Shown here: piece by piece, positions 51,354-51,586 of the stretch
How the letters are laid out: each line of letters opens with the position of its first letter
Position numbering within the stretch: position 1 is the first letter of the stretch
Origin: Desulfovibrio sp. A2
GTDB lineage: Bacteria > Desulfobacterota > Desulfovibrionia > Desulfovibrionales > Desulfovibrionaceae
DNA length: 51,586 nucleotides
Direction: 5' to 3'
Assembly: GCF_000226255.1 (NCBI RefSeq)
Contig: NZ_AGFG01000043.1
Span: 1-51,586, forward strand
The notes under the pieces: generated by a model
What the model was told of the DNA's origin: nothing
Database searches by the model: none
What the model saw: the letters and a program-made list of their open reading frames with translations, nothing else
Position numbers and translations under genes: made by a program

Positions 51354-51586
51354 CGGCCGTCGGCCGCCTGCACCCCGGCTCCAGGGCGGCTGGCCCTGTT
51401 TGACCCGCCCCAAGCCGTTGGCAACGTCCAATTTCCTCAAGGGAAATGCTCTTTTGCGTCAGCCGTTAGCTCTCCGCATTGCTTGAAAGGGCATAGGCAT
51501 GACTCAGGCGGCAGATGCAAGCCTGCATACAATGCGGCTCTCTCTTGTTGTGTCCGGTTTTTCAGATTATTCTCTTGAGGCAGGAT
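51354..51586. other. Intergenic end of window
   Basis: 233 bp without a gene. CAGCCGTTAGCTC (51460-51472) resembles the left edge of a family B element, but the right half is missing. Confidence 0.5.

Noticed and set aside
51460..51490. Fifth family B copy
   Set aside because: Only the left AGCCGTTAGC edge matches; the TTACGGAT half is absent.
1..51586. tRNA, rRNA, transposase or prophage genes
   Set aside because: None recognised on reading either strand.

Overview
The window is high-GC (about two-thirds G+C by eye), densely coding bacterial DNA. Gene families and style (surface-glycan locus, DksA-like protein, Gtr cassette, repeat-rich intergenic gaps) fit a Desulfovibrio/Nitratidesulfovibrio-type sulfate reducer; that assignment is inference, because no rRNA or other marker gene is present.

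Region 1 (about 1-31 kb) is a surface-polysaccharide locus read entirely on the + strand. It starts with a KdnB-like alcohol dehydrogenase and a KdnA-like aminotransferase, the pair that converts Kdo to 8-amino-Kdo in Shewanella. Next comes a block like Bacillus spsEFG: a cytidylyltransferase/PseG-like fusion, an SpsF-like cytidylyltransferase and a NeuB/SpsE-like synthase. Two GT-B-like putative transferases, two hexapeptide acyltransferases, a Wzx-type flippase, a HEPN-like protein, an HpcH/HpaI aldolase, an SDR epimerase, a divergent KdsB-like cytidylyltransferase, a D-2-hydroxyacid dehydrogenase, a HAD phosphatase and a DegT aminotransferase follow. After a CHASE4-PAS-GGDEF-EAL protein comes a CDP-glucose branch (rfbF, rfbG, a 3,5-epimerase-like cupin, a DegT aminotransferase, a GT2). 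The locus probably makes CMP-activated amino-ulosonic acids and a CDP-activated amino-deoxyhexose for an exported glycan.

Region 2 (30.85-32.50 kb) has no credible gene and is packed with repeats. Region 3 (32.5-42.1 kb) carries a small membrane protein, a FUSC protein, a SemiSWEET, a ZIP transporter, a P1B-type metal ATPase behind a palindromic operator, a complete polar amino-acid ABC transporter and MutY. Region 4 (42.2-48.4 kb, - strand) holds a two-gene Gtr-like cassette (GtrA domain fused to a glycosyltransferase, plus GtrB-like) and an ABC ATPase overlapping an APH-fold protein. Region 5 has a DksA-like protein and a GT2.

The most unusual signal is non-coding. Several families of dispersed intergenic elements keep a conserved apical motif while their stems vary with compensatory base changes; one of them (family B) sits in the loop of unrelated inverted repeats in all four good copies. 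Families are named A (G-rich hairpin with a conserved tail), B (AGCCGTT...TTACGGAT core), C (about 175-nt two-domain structure), D (AGATCRCC...GGAAGCT apex) and E (terminator-like hairpins with a shared loop).
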